From: JALYXI01 sp963795835
Lineage (GTDB): Bacteria > Acidobacteriota > Terriglobia > Bryobacterales > Bryobacteraceae
DNA length: 64,000 bases
Assembly (NCBI GenBank): GCA_963795835.1
Contig: CAWCJC010000009.1
Location: 62,001-126,000, forward strand
Direction of reading: 5' to 3'
The notes below the pieces were generated by a model, which did not search any database, was not told the DNA's origin, and saw nothing but the letters and a program-made list of their open reading frames with translations. The position numbers and the translations under genes were made by a program. This document shows, piece after piece, positions 40,838 to 49,329 of the stretch; position 1 is the stretch's first letter, and every line of letters starts with the position of its first letter.

Positions 40838-42784
40838 ATGGATTTCCTGAAAGGCCTGAACCCGCAACAGCATGATGCTGTCGCGCTGACCGACGGGCCG
40901 ATGTTGATTTTGGCCGGCGCCGGCTCCGGTAAGACTCGCGTGATTACGCATCGAATCGCGCACCTGATTTCGGCGAAGCGGGTGCCGCCCTCGGCTATCC
41001 TGGCCGTCACTTTCACCAACAAGGCGGCGGCGGAGATGCGGGCGCGTGTCCAATCGCTGCTGGAGGGAATCGAGATTGGGCGAGGGCCGAATCTGGCTAC
41101 GTTTCACTCTTTCTGTGTCCGGCTGTTGCGCCGCGATGGAGATCCGCTGGCGCAAATTCGTCCGGGGTTCAATCGGAATTTCTCGATCTATGACGACGAC
41201 GATCAGTTGGCGATCATCAAGGCCGCTTACAAGAGACTCGGTCTCGATGAAAAGCAATTGCCGTATCGCGCGACGATGTCGGTGATCAGTAAGGCCAAGA
41301 ACGAGAAGAAGGGTCCTTCGGAGTTACAAAGCGAATCGACCGATCCGAAGATGACGCGGATCGCGGTGTTGTTCGAAGAGTACGAGAAGGGATTGCGTCA
41401 GGCGAACGCGATGGATTTCGACGACCTGCTGCTAGAGACCGTGCGGCTGCTGTATCACGACGCCGATACGCGCGATGCGTGGAACCGGCGCTTGAGTTAC
41501 CTGATGATCGACGAGTATCAGGACACCAACCGCACGCAGTACGAGTTGATGCGGCTGCTGAGCCGGGCTCATGACAATGTGTGCGTTGTCGGCGACGAGG
41601 ACCAATCGATTTACAGTTGGCGGGGCGCGGACATTCACAACATCCTCGATTTCGAGAAGGATTATCCGAACGCGAAGGTGATCCGGCTGGAGCAGAATTA
41701 CCGGTCGACAAAGAACATTCTGGAAGCGGCGAGCGCGCTGGTCGCGAACAACAAGGAGCGCAAGGGTAAGTGGCTTTGGACGGCGGCGGGCGCGGGCGAA
41801 ATGATCGGCATGTACGGCGGATACGATGCCGAGAACGAAGCGTTATTCATCGCGGACACCATCCAGAAGCTGTTGCGCGAAGAGCCGGACGCGCGTGTCG
41901 CGATTCTGTACCGGACAAATTCGCAGTCGCGGCAGATTGAAGAAGCGCTACGCCGGTATGGGCGGAAGTATCTGGTGGTCGGCGGCTTCAGTTACTACCA
42001 GCGCGCGGAAGTAAAAGACATTCTGAGCTATTTGAAATTAGCGGTGTCGCCGACGGATTCGATTGCGTTGCTGCGGGTGATCAACACGCCTGCGCGCGGG
42101 ATCGGAAAGACGACGGTGGATCAGTTGGACGCTTTCGCGCAGGAACAGGGGTTGAGCGCTTACGACGCGCTGGGCCGCATGATTCAGGAGAATCAGTTCG
42201 GGACGCGCGCGCATTCCGCGTTGGTGGCGTTTCGGAACCTGATCGAAGATTTGCGCGAGGCCGCCGCTTCGCTGCCGCTGAACGAGACGATCAAGCTGAT
42301 TGAAGAGCGCACCGGCTATCGAAAGATGCTGGAGCAGGAGAATACGCCCGAAGCGCAGGGCCGGCTGGAGAATCTGGACGAACTGGCGAATGCGGCCGCG
42401 GAGGCTGTCGAGCGCGGCGAAGCGGTGGCTGATTTTCTGGACCATGCGGCGCTGGTGGCCCAGGCGGATTCGATGGAGAGCGATTCGCAGGTGACGCTGT
42501 TGACGCTGCACAATGCGAAGGGCCTGGAGTTTCCCTTCGTGTTTCTCGCGGGGTTGGAAGATGGTCTGTTTCCGCATAGCCGAAGCGTAAATTCGGAAGC
42601 GGCCATGGAAGAAGAGCGGCGGCTTTGTTACGTGGGGATGACGCGCGCGGAGAAGCGGCTGTACATCACCTGGGCGAAGTACCGGAGGCGGTTCGGGGGC
42701 GGCGAGCAGGAGCGTAGCGTGCCTTCGCGCTTCCTGCGTGAGGTGCCTTCGGAACTGGTCGTGAACTCTAGGGCCGGAGGATGA
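40838..42784 (+). CDS. UvrD/PcrA/Rep-type ATP-dependent DNA helicase (C-terminus frameshifted)
   Basis: A superfamily 1 helicase, 648 residues in this frame. Walker A is 'LILAGAGSGKTRVI' (motif I), motif Ia 'ILAVTFTNKAAAEMRARV', motif II 'YLMIDEYQDTNRTQY', motif III 'VGDEDQSIYSWRGAD', motif IV 'IRLEQNYRST', motif V 'TLHNAKGLEFPFVFLAGLED' and motif VI 'EERRLCYVGMTRAEKRLY'. It unwinds DNA in repair and replication restart. After 'PSELVVNS' the frame leaves the family pattern and stops; the expected C-terminal domain continues in another frame at 42765-43199. ATG 40838 starts right before 'LKGLNPQQHDAV'. Confidence 0.95.
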   Translation: MDFLKGLNPQQHDAVALTDGPMLILAGAGSGKTRVITHRIAHLISAKRVPPSAILAVTFTNKAAAEMRARVQSLLEGIEIGRGPNLATFHSFCVRLLRRDGDPLAQIRPGFNRNFSIYDDDDQLAIIKAAYKRLGLDEKQLPYRATMSVISKAKNEKKGPSELQSESTDPKMTRIAVLFEEYEKGLRQANAMDFDDLLLETVRLLYHDADTRDAWNRRLSYLMIDEYQDTNRTQYELMRLLSRAHDNVCVVGDEDQSIYSWRGADIHNILDFEKDYPNAKVIRLEQNYRSTKNILEAASALVANNKERKGKWLWTAAGAGEMIGMYGGYDAENEALFIADTIQKLLREEPDARVAILYRTNSQSRQIEEALRRYGRKYLVVGGFSYYQRAEVKDILSYLKLAVSPTDSIALLRVINTPARGIGKTTVDQLDAFAQEQGLSAYDALGRMIQENQFGTRAHSALVAFRNLIEDLREAAASLPLNETIKLIEERTGYRKMLEQENTPEAQGRLENLDELANAAAEAVERGEAVADFLDHAALVAQADSMESDSQVTLLTLHNAKGLEFPFVFLAGLEDGLFPHSRSVNSEAAMEEERRLCYVGMTRAEKRLYITWAKYRRRFGGGEQERSVPSRFLREVPSELVVNSRAGG

Positions 42785-43199
42785 GGACAGCCGGCCGCAG
42801 GTCGATCTGACGGCGGAGCGGTACGACGTCCGTTACGGCGCAAAGAAGAACCTGTTTACGGGCAAGACTTACAATTCGATCGAGAACATTTCGCAGTTCT
42901 TCTCGGACAGGGGGATCTCGCCTGCCGGCGTTGCTCCGCCTGCTCCCTCAGCGCCGAAAGCGCAGCCGCCTACAGTGCAGGTGCGGATTCCGCCGCCGCT
43001 TTCGAGCCCGAAGCTGCCTGTTGCCGCACCGCCCCGTCCGAAAACCGCGGCAAAGACGGGCACCATGGTGGAACATCCGAAGTACGGGACGGGAACAATC
43101 GTGCGCCGTGAAGGTGAGGGTGAGGACGCGAAGATCACGGTACACTTCCAGCGCTATGGGCTGAAGAAGTTGATCGAGAGATACGCCGGCTTCAAGTAG
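42765..43199 (+). pseudogene. Out-of-frame C-terminal domain of the UvrD/PcrA helicase
   Basis: In the frame one base off from the helicase, translation from about 42768 reads 'GPEDEDSRPQVDLTAERYDV' and proceeds through a Pro/Ala-rich linker to 'VEHPKYGTGTIVRREGEG' and 'ITVHFQRYGLKKLIERYAG', which is the Tudor-like C-terminal domain of PcrA/UvrD that binds RNA polymerase. Deleting one base in 'CTCTAGGG' (42766-42773) joins both parts into a protein of about 786 residues. The piece has a possible GTG at 42975 but would not be useful alone. Confidence 0.8.
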
Positions 43200-43202
43200 G
43201 CT

Positions 43203-44558
43203 TCAGTTCTTCTCCACGTCTTTTCGCCAGTTCTGAACCAGTGTTTGCAGGCTATCGGTGATATCCGGATGCTGGTGCCGCAGGTTGATCTTTTCCCCGG
43301 GATCTTTACTCAGGTTCGAAAGGAAAACGGCGTCGTCTCCGGTGAGCGGTTTGTTTCCCGCTGGTGTTCCATCGTAGACGATGCCGTTCAGAACCAGCTT
43401 CCAATCCCCCTTGCGAACGGCAAGCTGCTGTCCGTTGGACCACGCGACGTACTCGTGCCGGCTGGAGGCGCCTTCAGCGATGACGGGCCACATATCGCGG
43501 CCGTCGAGCGTGCGATCAGAAGGCAGTTCCGCGCCCGCCAGCTTGCATAATGTGGGGAAGATGTCCGCGGTCATCACGACTTCGGTGTTGCGTTTCCCGG
43601 CGGGGACCTTGCCGGGCCAGTAGACCAAACCGGGGACATGCATCCCACCATCGAAGGTGCTGAACTTGAAGCCGCGAAACACTCCGTTCTTGCCCGCCGT
43701 AGCGGGCTGCTGGTTGAGACCCGCGCGCTTTTCCGTGGTGGCGCCGTTATCGCCGAGCAGATAGATGAGTGTGTTGGAGGCCTGGCCCGCACGGTCGAGA
43801 GCTTCGAGCATGTGTCCGATGGCATCGTCAGCGGCGGAGAGCATGGCGGCGTACATCTGTCGTTCTTTCGGCAGGTTGGGGAAGCGGTCCACATACTTCT
43901 GAGGCGCGTGCATGGGGTAATGCACGGCATTGAGCGCTGTATAGAGAAAGAATGGCTTGGTGCGCGGTTTGGCGATGAATGCGGAAGCCTCTTCACCGAA
44001 GCGTTCGGTAAGATAGCGGCCGTCTTCGAAGACTTCTTCGCGGTTGCGCCAGAGGTCGTGGAAGTTCACGCGCGCCGGATCGCCCCAATAGAAGCGGTGC
44101 GAATAGTAGTCCACGCATCCATCGTGAAAGCCGTAGAAGTAGTCGAAGCCGTGGGCGTTGGGGACGGTTTCGGGCGTGCTGCCCAGATGCCACTTGCCGA
44201 CAAGCGCGGTTTCGTAACCCACGGCTTTCAGTTGCGTGGCGATGGTCTTTTCCGTGGGGCGGAGCGCGGGGCCGTTGTTGGGTACGCCGGCGCGAATGGG
44301 GCAGCGGCCCGTCATCAGAGCGGAGCGTGCGGGAGCGCAGACGGGGGCATTCGAATACCAGTTGGCGAAGACGGTGCCGCCGCGTGCGAGCTTGTCGATG
44401 TTCGGGGTTAGCAGGTCGGATGCGCCGAGGTATCCCAGATCGTTGACGCCCAGGTCATCGAAAAGAATGACGATGATGTTCGGCTGCTTGCGCTGTTGCC
44501 CGGTGCTTTGCGCGGCCGCGAGTGTCCCTGCGATCAGGCTTCTTCGAGTGATGTTCAA
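43203..44558 (-). CDS. Tat-exported arylsulfatase
   Basis: A 451-residue sulfatase. 'NITRRSLIAGTLAAA' is a twin-arginine signal. 'IVILFDDLGVNDLGYLG' supplies the metal-binding Asp pair, and 'NAPVCAPARSALMTGR' contains C-x-P-x-R, the motif whose Cys is turned into formylglycine. 'LVGKWHLGSTPE' and 'LIYLLGDNGATTEK' add further active-site residues. It removes sulfate from a carbohydrate or other ester. Its ATG overlaps the stop of the upstream TonB-receptor gene (ATGA), so receptor and sulfatase probably serve uptake and desulfation of one substrate. Confidence 0.92.
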   Translation of the reverse strand: MNITRRSLIAGTLAAAQSTGQQRKQPNIIVILFDDLGVNDLGYLGASDLLTPNIDKLARGGTVFANWYSNAPVCAPARSALMTGRCPIRAGVPNNGPALRPTEKTIATQLKAVGYETALVGKWHLGSTPETVPNAHGFDYFYGFHDGCVDYYSHRFYWGDPARVNFHDLWRNREEVFEDGRYLTERFGEEASAFIAKPRTKPFFLYTALNAVHYPMHAPQKYVDRFPNLPKERQMYAAMLSAADDAIGHMLEALDRAGQASNTLIYLLGDNGATTEKRAGLNQQPATAGKNGVFRGFKFSTFDGGMHVPGLVYWPGKVPAGKRNTEVVMTADIFPTLCKLAGAELPSDRTLDGRDMWPVIAEGASSRHEYVAWSNGQQLAVRKGDWKLVLNGIVYDGTPAGNKPLTGDDAVFLSNLSKDPGEKINLRHQHPDITDSLQTLVQNWRKDVEKN

Positions 44559-47500
44559 AAGGTTATCCTCGCTCCCAGCTGCAGCTGGCGGTTTTCGGCT
44601 CCCGTGCCGGTGATGATTCCATTTGTGGCGTTGCCCACGGTTGCACCGGGGGTTCCGAACTGCGGGTGGTTCAGCGCGTTGAACGCTTCGAAGCGAAGCT
44701 GCAGGATGGTGGCGCGCTCAAGGGCAATCGAAAATCACGCTGCAGGCTCACGTCCACGTTGTTTCTGCCGGGAGCGCGCAGAATATTCCGGCCGGAGTTT
44801 CCGAAAGTCAGCGAAGCGGGAGCGACGAAGCAGGAAGTATCGAACCAGCGCTGCAGCGTGCCGTTGTCGATATTGCCATCGCAGATCCGGTTCGGGCGCG
44901 TGACGGTGCCGGCATTGGCGGCATCGAACGAGAGAGCAGGCGTGAACGGAAGGCCCGTCTGGACCTGATAGATGGTCGTGAAACGCCAGCGGCTCAGGAA
45001 GGCAAAGCGGACCCGGGATTCGAAGGAGCCGGCAAAAACGTAGCGCAGGCGAACGTCATTATCGGCGGACGCACGGTTCGCGGCACGGTTGTAATTGTTC
45101 TGGAGGGTATCGCCGGAGCCACAGCCATCGCAGAGATCGAGCGCGGGGTTTTGCAGGTCGAGGGCATGACCATACGTGAAGGTGGTCAGGAACTGAACGC
45201 CGTTCTGGAAACGCTTCTCCAGCTTCGAAGACAGCCCTTCGTAATAGCTCGCGTTCCAATTCTGGACGGTCTTAACCGATGCCACGGTGTACTGAGCCAA
45301 GGGACGCCGGGCGGTAACGCTGGTGGCTGCCAGAACAACAGGCTGATTCCCTTCGCCCAAGCCCAGCAATTGAACGCCATGATTGCCGACATAGTTCACT
45401 TCCGCGACCATGTTCCAGGGCAGGCTCTTTTCGACGCTGAAGCTCCATTGCGCGACATAGGGCGTCTTCAGATGACTGGGCCAACTGACCAGCGTAGAGG
45501 TGGCGGCCGGGTTGAGGAGGAACTTCGCGGGGTCGATGGGGGCGGGCCGCGTGATGGAGGCGTTCGGGCTGAGGATGAAGCCGCTGGCCGGGAATAACTG
45601 ATCGCTCGAGTAGACCTGCGCACCGTAGCCGAAATAGGGCGGGTTGCTGGTGAGGCGATTGGTGACGCCGGTGCCCTGGTCCTGGCCGTAGAAGATGCCG
45701 AAGGAACTTCGGAATACCAGGTCCTTCAGATGCGGGACTCGCCAGGCAACGCCGGCGCGCGGCGCCCAGTTGTTGGTATCGCCATAGATGAGCGAACGCG
45801 GGCGGGCGGGGTTGCCCGACTGGATGAGTTGGCCATAAAGAGGATCTCCCGCATCGAGGATGAAATTTGCCAGGCGGTTCTTGGTTTCGGTGTAGGGGGC
45901 CGCGTATTCGTACCGCACGCCCAGGTTGACGGTGAGCTGGCGATTGACGGTCCACTGATCCTGGACATAACCGGCACCGAACCAGGAGCGCTCAACGGAA
46001 TCGGCGATGGTGCCGGAGGTGAGCGAGTTGGCGTCCCCCAGCAGCAGATCGGCTAAGGGACTGCCGGTTCCGGAACGCGCCTGAGGATTTTGGGAGAACA
46101 CGCCGGTGAAGGCGAAGGAAGCGCGTCCGTTGCTGGCCGCGAAGGTGGAAGGGCGAATGAGGATGAACTCGCCGCCGAACTTCACAACGTGAGAACCGAA
46201 GGACTTCGATAGATTCTCCGACCAATCCCAGACGCCGGAGGATTTGCGGAGCGGGCTATTGCCGCAGCAGGAGGGCTGGCTGCCCAACCCGGCGTATCCG
46301 GAGACATTAAAGAGCGGCGTTCCTGAAGTGATTTGCGGATCCAGGCTTCCGGGAATGATCGGGTTCAAGGCTTGGGTGGCGTCCTGGTGGAGGTTGATGG
46401 TGGTCCAGGTGAAGCGGAGTTCGCTGATGAAGGTGGGGCTTAGGGTGCGGGTGTAGCCGTAACCGAAGCTGGTGGAATCGGTATCGCGCGCGACGGGAGT
46501 CTGGGCGGGAAGCGTGAGCGCCGGAGAAGCGAGAACCGATCCGCGCGAGATGGAATAGCGGCCGAACATGGAGTCTTTGCTCGAGACCTGGGCATCGCCA
46601 CGCAGCACGCCATTATTGCTGTTTTGAAGCTGGGGCGTGTTGGCGATGAAGAGTGTGGAAGAGCCGGGCACGTTGGCGAGCGGATAGCTATTCAGGAGAT
46701 TCAGGCCCAGCGGACTGAAGCGCGATGCGGGGATGGTGTTATTCGGGAATTGGTCGCGAATGTAGCCGGTGCCGTTGGGATTGGCGCGCGTGGTTGCAGG
46801 GTCGATAGATGGGGACCGCGCCGAAGTTTCCCGCCCGTTGCGAGGCGAGGGGGACCGTTGAGGTTGCCGTAGATTCGCTGCGATTCGGGGTGCCTTCAAA
46901 AGCGGCGAAGAACCATGCGCGATCTCTTGCGGACGGGGCCGCCGAACGAGCCGCCATATTGATTGCGGACGAGGAGGGGACGCGTCTGGGCGAAGAAGTT
47001 GATGGCGTCCAGACGGTCGTTACGGAGAAAGTCGTAGGCCGAGCCGTGGAACTGGTTCGTGCCGCTTTTGGTGATTGCGCTGACGACGGCGCCCGCTGCG
47101 GCCCCGAATTCCGCGGAGAAGTTACTGGTCTGGACGGAGAACTCGCTCAGGGCATCGAGCGGGGGACGAATGATGTCGCGGGCGCGGTTATCCAGGCCGC
47201 GGAGATAGTTTTCATTGCGTCCGCCATCGAGGAGGAAGGCGTTCTGGAGACCGGTGTTGCCGTAAGCGGAGAAAGTTTGGTCGCGGCTGCCGGAGGAGGG
47301 GATGGCTCCAGCGGCGAGATTCGCGACGGAAAGATAGTTGCGGCCGTTCAGGGGGAGATCGATCAACTGCTTCGACGTGATGACCTGGGCGACGGTGGCC
47401 GACTTATCTTCGACGAGAGGGGCATCGGAGTTGACGGTGACGGATTCGGCGGAACTGCCGGTTTCGAGAGTGACGGAGAGATCGGCTGTGGTCCCAACAT

Positions 47501-47780
47501 CCACGGTGACGCGGCGGCGGACGGCTTGTTTGAAACCTGGGCTGGAGACGGCGACATCGTAAGTGCCAGGCGGGACGAGCGGGATGGCGGCGGTTCCGGC
47601 TGCGTTGGTTTCGATGGTGCGGAGAATGTTGCCTGTGTCGGAACCCTTGAGCTGCACGGTGGCGTTCGGGATGACGGCGTTCGAAGGATCGAGCACGGTG
47701 ACGGAGAGTTGGCCGGTGGAGGTTTGCGCGAGGGCCAGAGGCGTGAGGAGGAGGAGGAGTGCGACAAGACGCGTACGCAT
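44555..47780 (-). pseudogene. TonB-dependent receptor with three frameshifts
   Basis: A receptor of the same type as the intact one at 37.1-40.7 kb, in pieces. Frame 1 (47780-46896) has the signal peptide, the regulatory-like domain ('GQLSVTVLDPSNAVIPNATV') and the plug up to 'NQYGGSFGGPVRK'. Near 46921-46930 one extra base shifts the reading; the next frame gives 'DRAWFFAAFEGTPNRSES'. Near 46804 a second extra base shifts to 'DPATTRANPNGTGYIRDQFP', which carries most of the barrel. Near 44715-44725 one base appears missing; the restored frame reads 'ERATILQLRFEAFNALNHPQ' and ends 'LQLGARITF' at 44555. The stop overlaps the sulfatase start. Confidence 0.85.
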
Positions 47781-47816
47781 GAGTTAGACGATATCAGAAG
47801 AGGGGTTGGGTTCGTC

Positions 47817-48395
47817 TTGGTTGTTGGCGGGTTGTTGGGACGAGCGCTTGAGCCGCGGTCTGCCAGCCCGAAGGTCCAAGAGCGGATTGCGGGAGTTCTG
47901 GACGGCAGCGCGCCACGGGCAGCGCTGAAAGCCTACGCTGAGATCGACGATTTGCTGGCTGCGGACAATGCCGTGGGGACACTTTCGGTGAGTGGAGGGA
48001 AAGTAATTCAGTTTCCGGGACGACTCCGGCCGAAAGCGAATGTGATTGGGCCTGTGCGTCGTGATTCCGTACTGGAAGGCCAGATTTATCAGATTGGTGG
48101 GAAGGATGACACGGTGAACATCCATTTGAGAAACAACGGCGGGGATGTCCGTTGCGAGGTTCCGATTTCGCTGGCGAGACGGCTTGCGGTGCATTTGCTT
48201 GCCGAACCTGTCCGGATTTTTGGTGAGGCAGACTGGTATCGGTCTGATGACGGGTGGACGATGAAGAATCTTCACGGAACGGATTTCGTTGTGCTGGACC
48301 AGATCCCGTTTGGGGAATCGCTTGGACATCTCAGAGAGATCTTCCGTGAGATTCCAATGGACGAAACGCTGATTCAGGAGCTGCGCCGGGGTTGA
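47817..48395 (+). CDS. Hypothetical protein upstream of a PIN-domain gene
   Basis: About 192 residues from TTG 47817; TTG 47832 or 47835 are alternatives, and no ATG or GTG is available. A 'GAGGGG' lies about 12 bases upstream. The conserved-looking region is 'IAGVLDGSAPRAALKAYAEI' followed by 'DNAVGTLSVSGGKVIQFPGR' and 'VRIFGEADWYRSDDGWTMK'. I recognise no named domain, but it has the position of an antitoxin: its stop overlaps the TTG of the next gene, a PIN-domain protein. It is larger than usual antitoxins. It diverges from the broken TonB receptor with only 36 bp between starts, so part of its 5' end may be lost. Confidence 0.55.
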   Translation: MVVGGLLGRALEPRSASPKVQERIAGVLDGSAPRAALKAYAEIDDLLAADNAVGTLSVSGGKVIQFPGRLRPKANVIGPVRRDSVLEGQIYQIGGKDDTVNIHLRNNGGDVRCEVPISLARRLAVHLLAEPVRIFGEADWYRSDDGWTMKNLHGTDFVVLDQIPFGESLGHLREIFREIPMDETLIQELRRG

Positions 48396-48937
48396 GAGCG
48401 ACGGCGCTGGACACGACAGCCCTTTCACGGCTTCTGCTGGCAGACGGAGTTGAACCAAGAGAGGGAACAGGGTTCGCCAAGGAACGGATTACCGAGTGGG
48501 TGGAAAGCGTCGGGCAGGAACACGGAACGATTTTGATTCCCACGCCTGTGCTTAGTGAGTTTCTGGTGAAGGCTGGTGAGCGAACGGACGCATTTCTGAA
48601 GGAGATTCGCAGTTCGAAGTGGTTTCAAGTAGTGAGCTTCGATGCGGCGGCAGCCGTGGAACTGGCAGTCCGTACGAATCGAGCTATTGCAAAAGGTGAT
48701 AAGCGGGAAGGTTTAAAGGCCGACTGGACCAAGATCAAATTCGACCGCCAGATTGTTGCGATTGCGATTGTTTCGGGAGCGAATGAGATTGTCTCAGATG
48801 ACCAGGATATCCACGCGATTGGCAATCGCTGGGGTATGCCTGTAATGAGGATTGCGGACCTACCTTTACCGAAGGCATTACAGGAGCCGTCATTGTTGGA
48901 GGGAGTTCCGGAACTGAAGATGGATGAGCTGGAGTAA
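48392..48937 (+). CDS. PIN-domain protein
   Basis: A 181-residue protein with the PIN-type acidic residues: Asp in 'ATALDTTALSRLLLAD', Glu in 'ILIPTPVLSEFLVKAG', and Asp residues in 'KFDRQIVAIAIVSGANEIVS' and 'DDQDI'. PIN proteins are metal-dependent ribonucleases, usually the toxin of a pair. The TTG start overlaps the stop of the upstream gene (TTGA), the same arrangement as at 33349. At 181 residues it is longer than VapC (about 130). Confidence 0.75.
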   Translation: MRATALDTTALSRLLLADGVEPREGTGFAKERITEWVESVGQEHGTILIPTPVLSEFLVKAGERTDAFLKEIRSSKWFQVVSFDAAAAVELAVRTNRAIAKGDKREGLKADWTKIKFDRQIVAIAIVSGANEIVSDDQDIHAIGNRWGMPVMRIADLPLPKALQEPSLLEGVPELKMDELE

Positions 48938-49170
48938 AAGGGAAGGACCTGGTGGGGCGGATTCAGGTGATGATGAAAAAGGAAGATCTGCGGATTCCGC
49001 GCAAGCGGGCGGAGGTGGGAGCCCGGCGCGGGAGCTGCGTTCGATGCGGCTCGATACGACGGAGAAGCGTCGGCGCAAGATGTGCGCAAGGCCTTACCCG
49101 CGGTCTGGCAGCAGCTGTTCTTCAGACAACAGAGTATCGGCATCCATTTTCAAGTAAAGTGGTTAGAGCA
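48938..49170. other. Gap with possible decayed coding sequence
   Basis: 233 bp. No frame has both a start and a protein-like sequence throughout. The stretch 49041-49190 in one frame reads 'AAFDAARYDGEASAQDVRKA' and continues 'LFFRQQSIGIHFQVKW', which looks protein-like, but stop codons lie just upstream and I recognise no family. It may be what remains of a small gene. Confidence 0.25.
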
Positions 49171-49329
49171 ATGGATACAAAGAAGATCGAAGATACCGAA
49201 GAACGAAAGAAGCTGAAGCGCGCGGCGCGCAAGAAAGCGGCGCCTAAAGCGAAGCGCGCGGCGGGAGTCGCTCGCGGCGAAGGGAAGAAGAAGATCAAGA
49301 AGCTGGTTCAAGGCCAACGGAAACGGTAG
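49171..49329 (+). CDS. Small lysine-rich protein
   Basis: A 52-residue, very basic protein ('KKLKRAARKKAAPKAKRAAG') with a polar, charged start 'MDTKKIEDTEER'. No signal peptide is visible. The composition is like nucleic-acid-binding tails. It ends directly before the GTG of the amino-acid permease. The gene could be spurious; composition alone supports it. Confidence 0.4.
   Translation: MDTKKIEDTEERKKLKRAARKKAAPKAKRAAGVARGEGKKKIKKLVQGQRKR

Noticed and set aside
42760..42790. Programmed ribosomal frameshift in the helicase gene
   Set aside because: No slippery heptamer or strong downstream structure is evident; a single surplus base is simpler.
46809..47816. Long plus-strand frame continuing into the hypothetical gene at 47817
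   Set aside because: The part before 47817 is antisense to the TonB receptor and has a Gly/Asp-rich composition without domains; only the downstream part looks coding.
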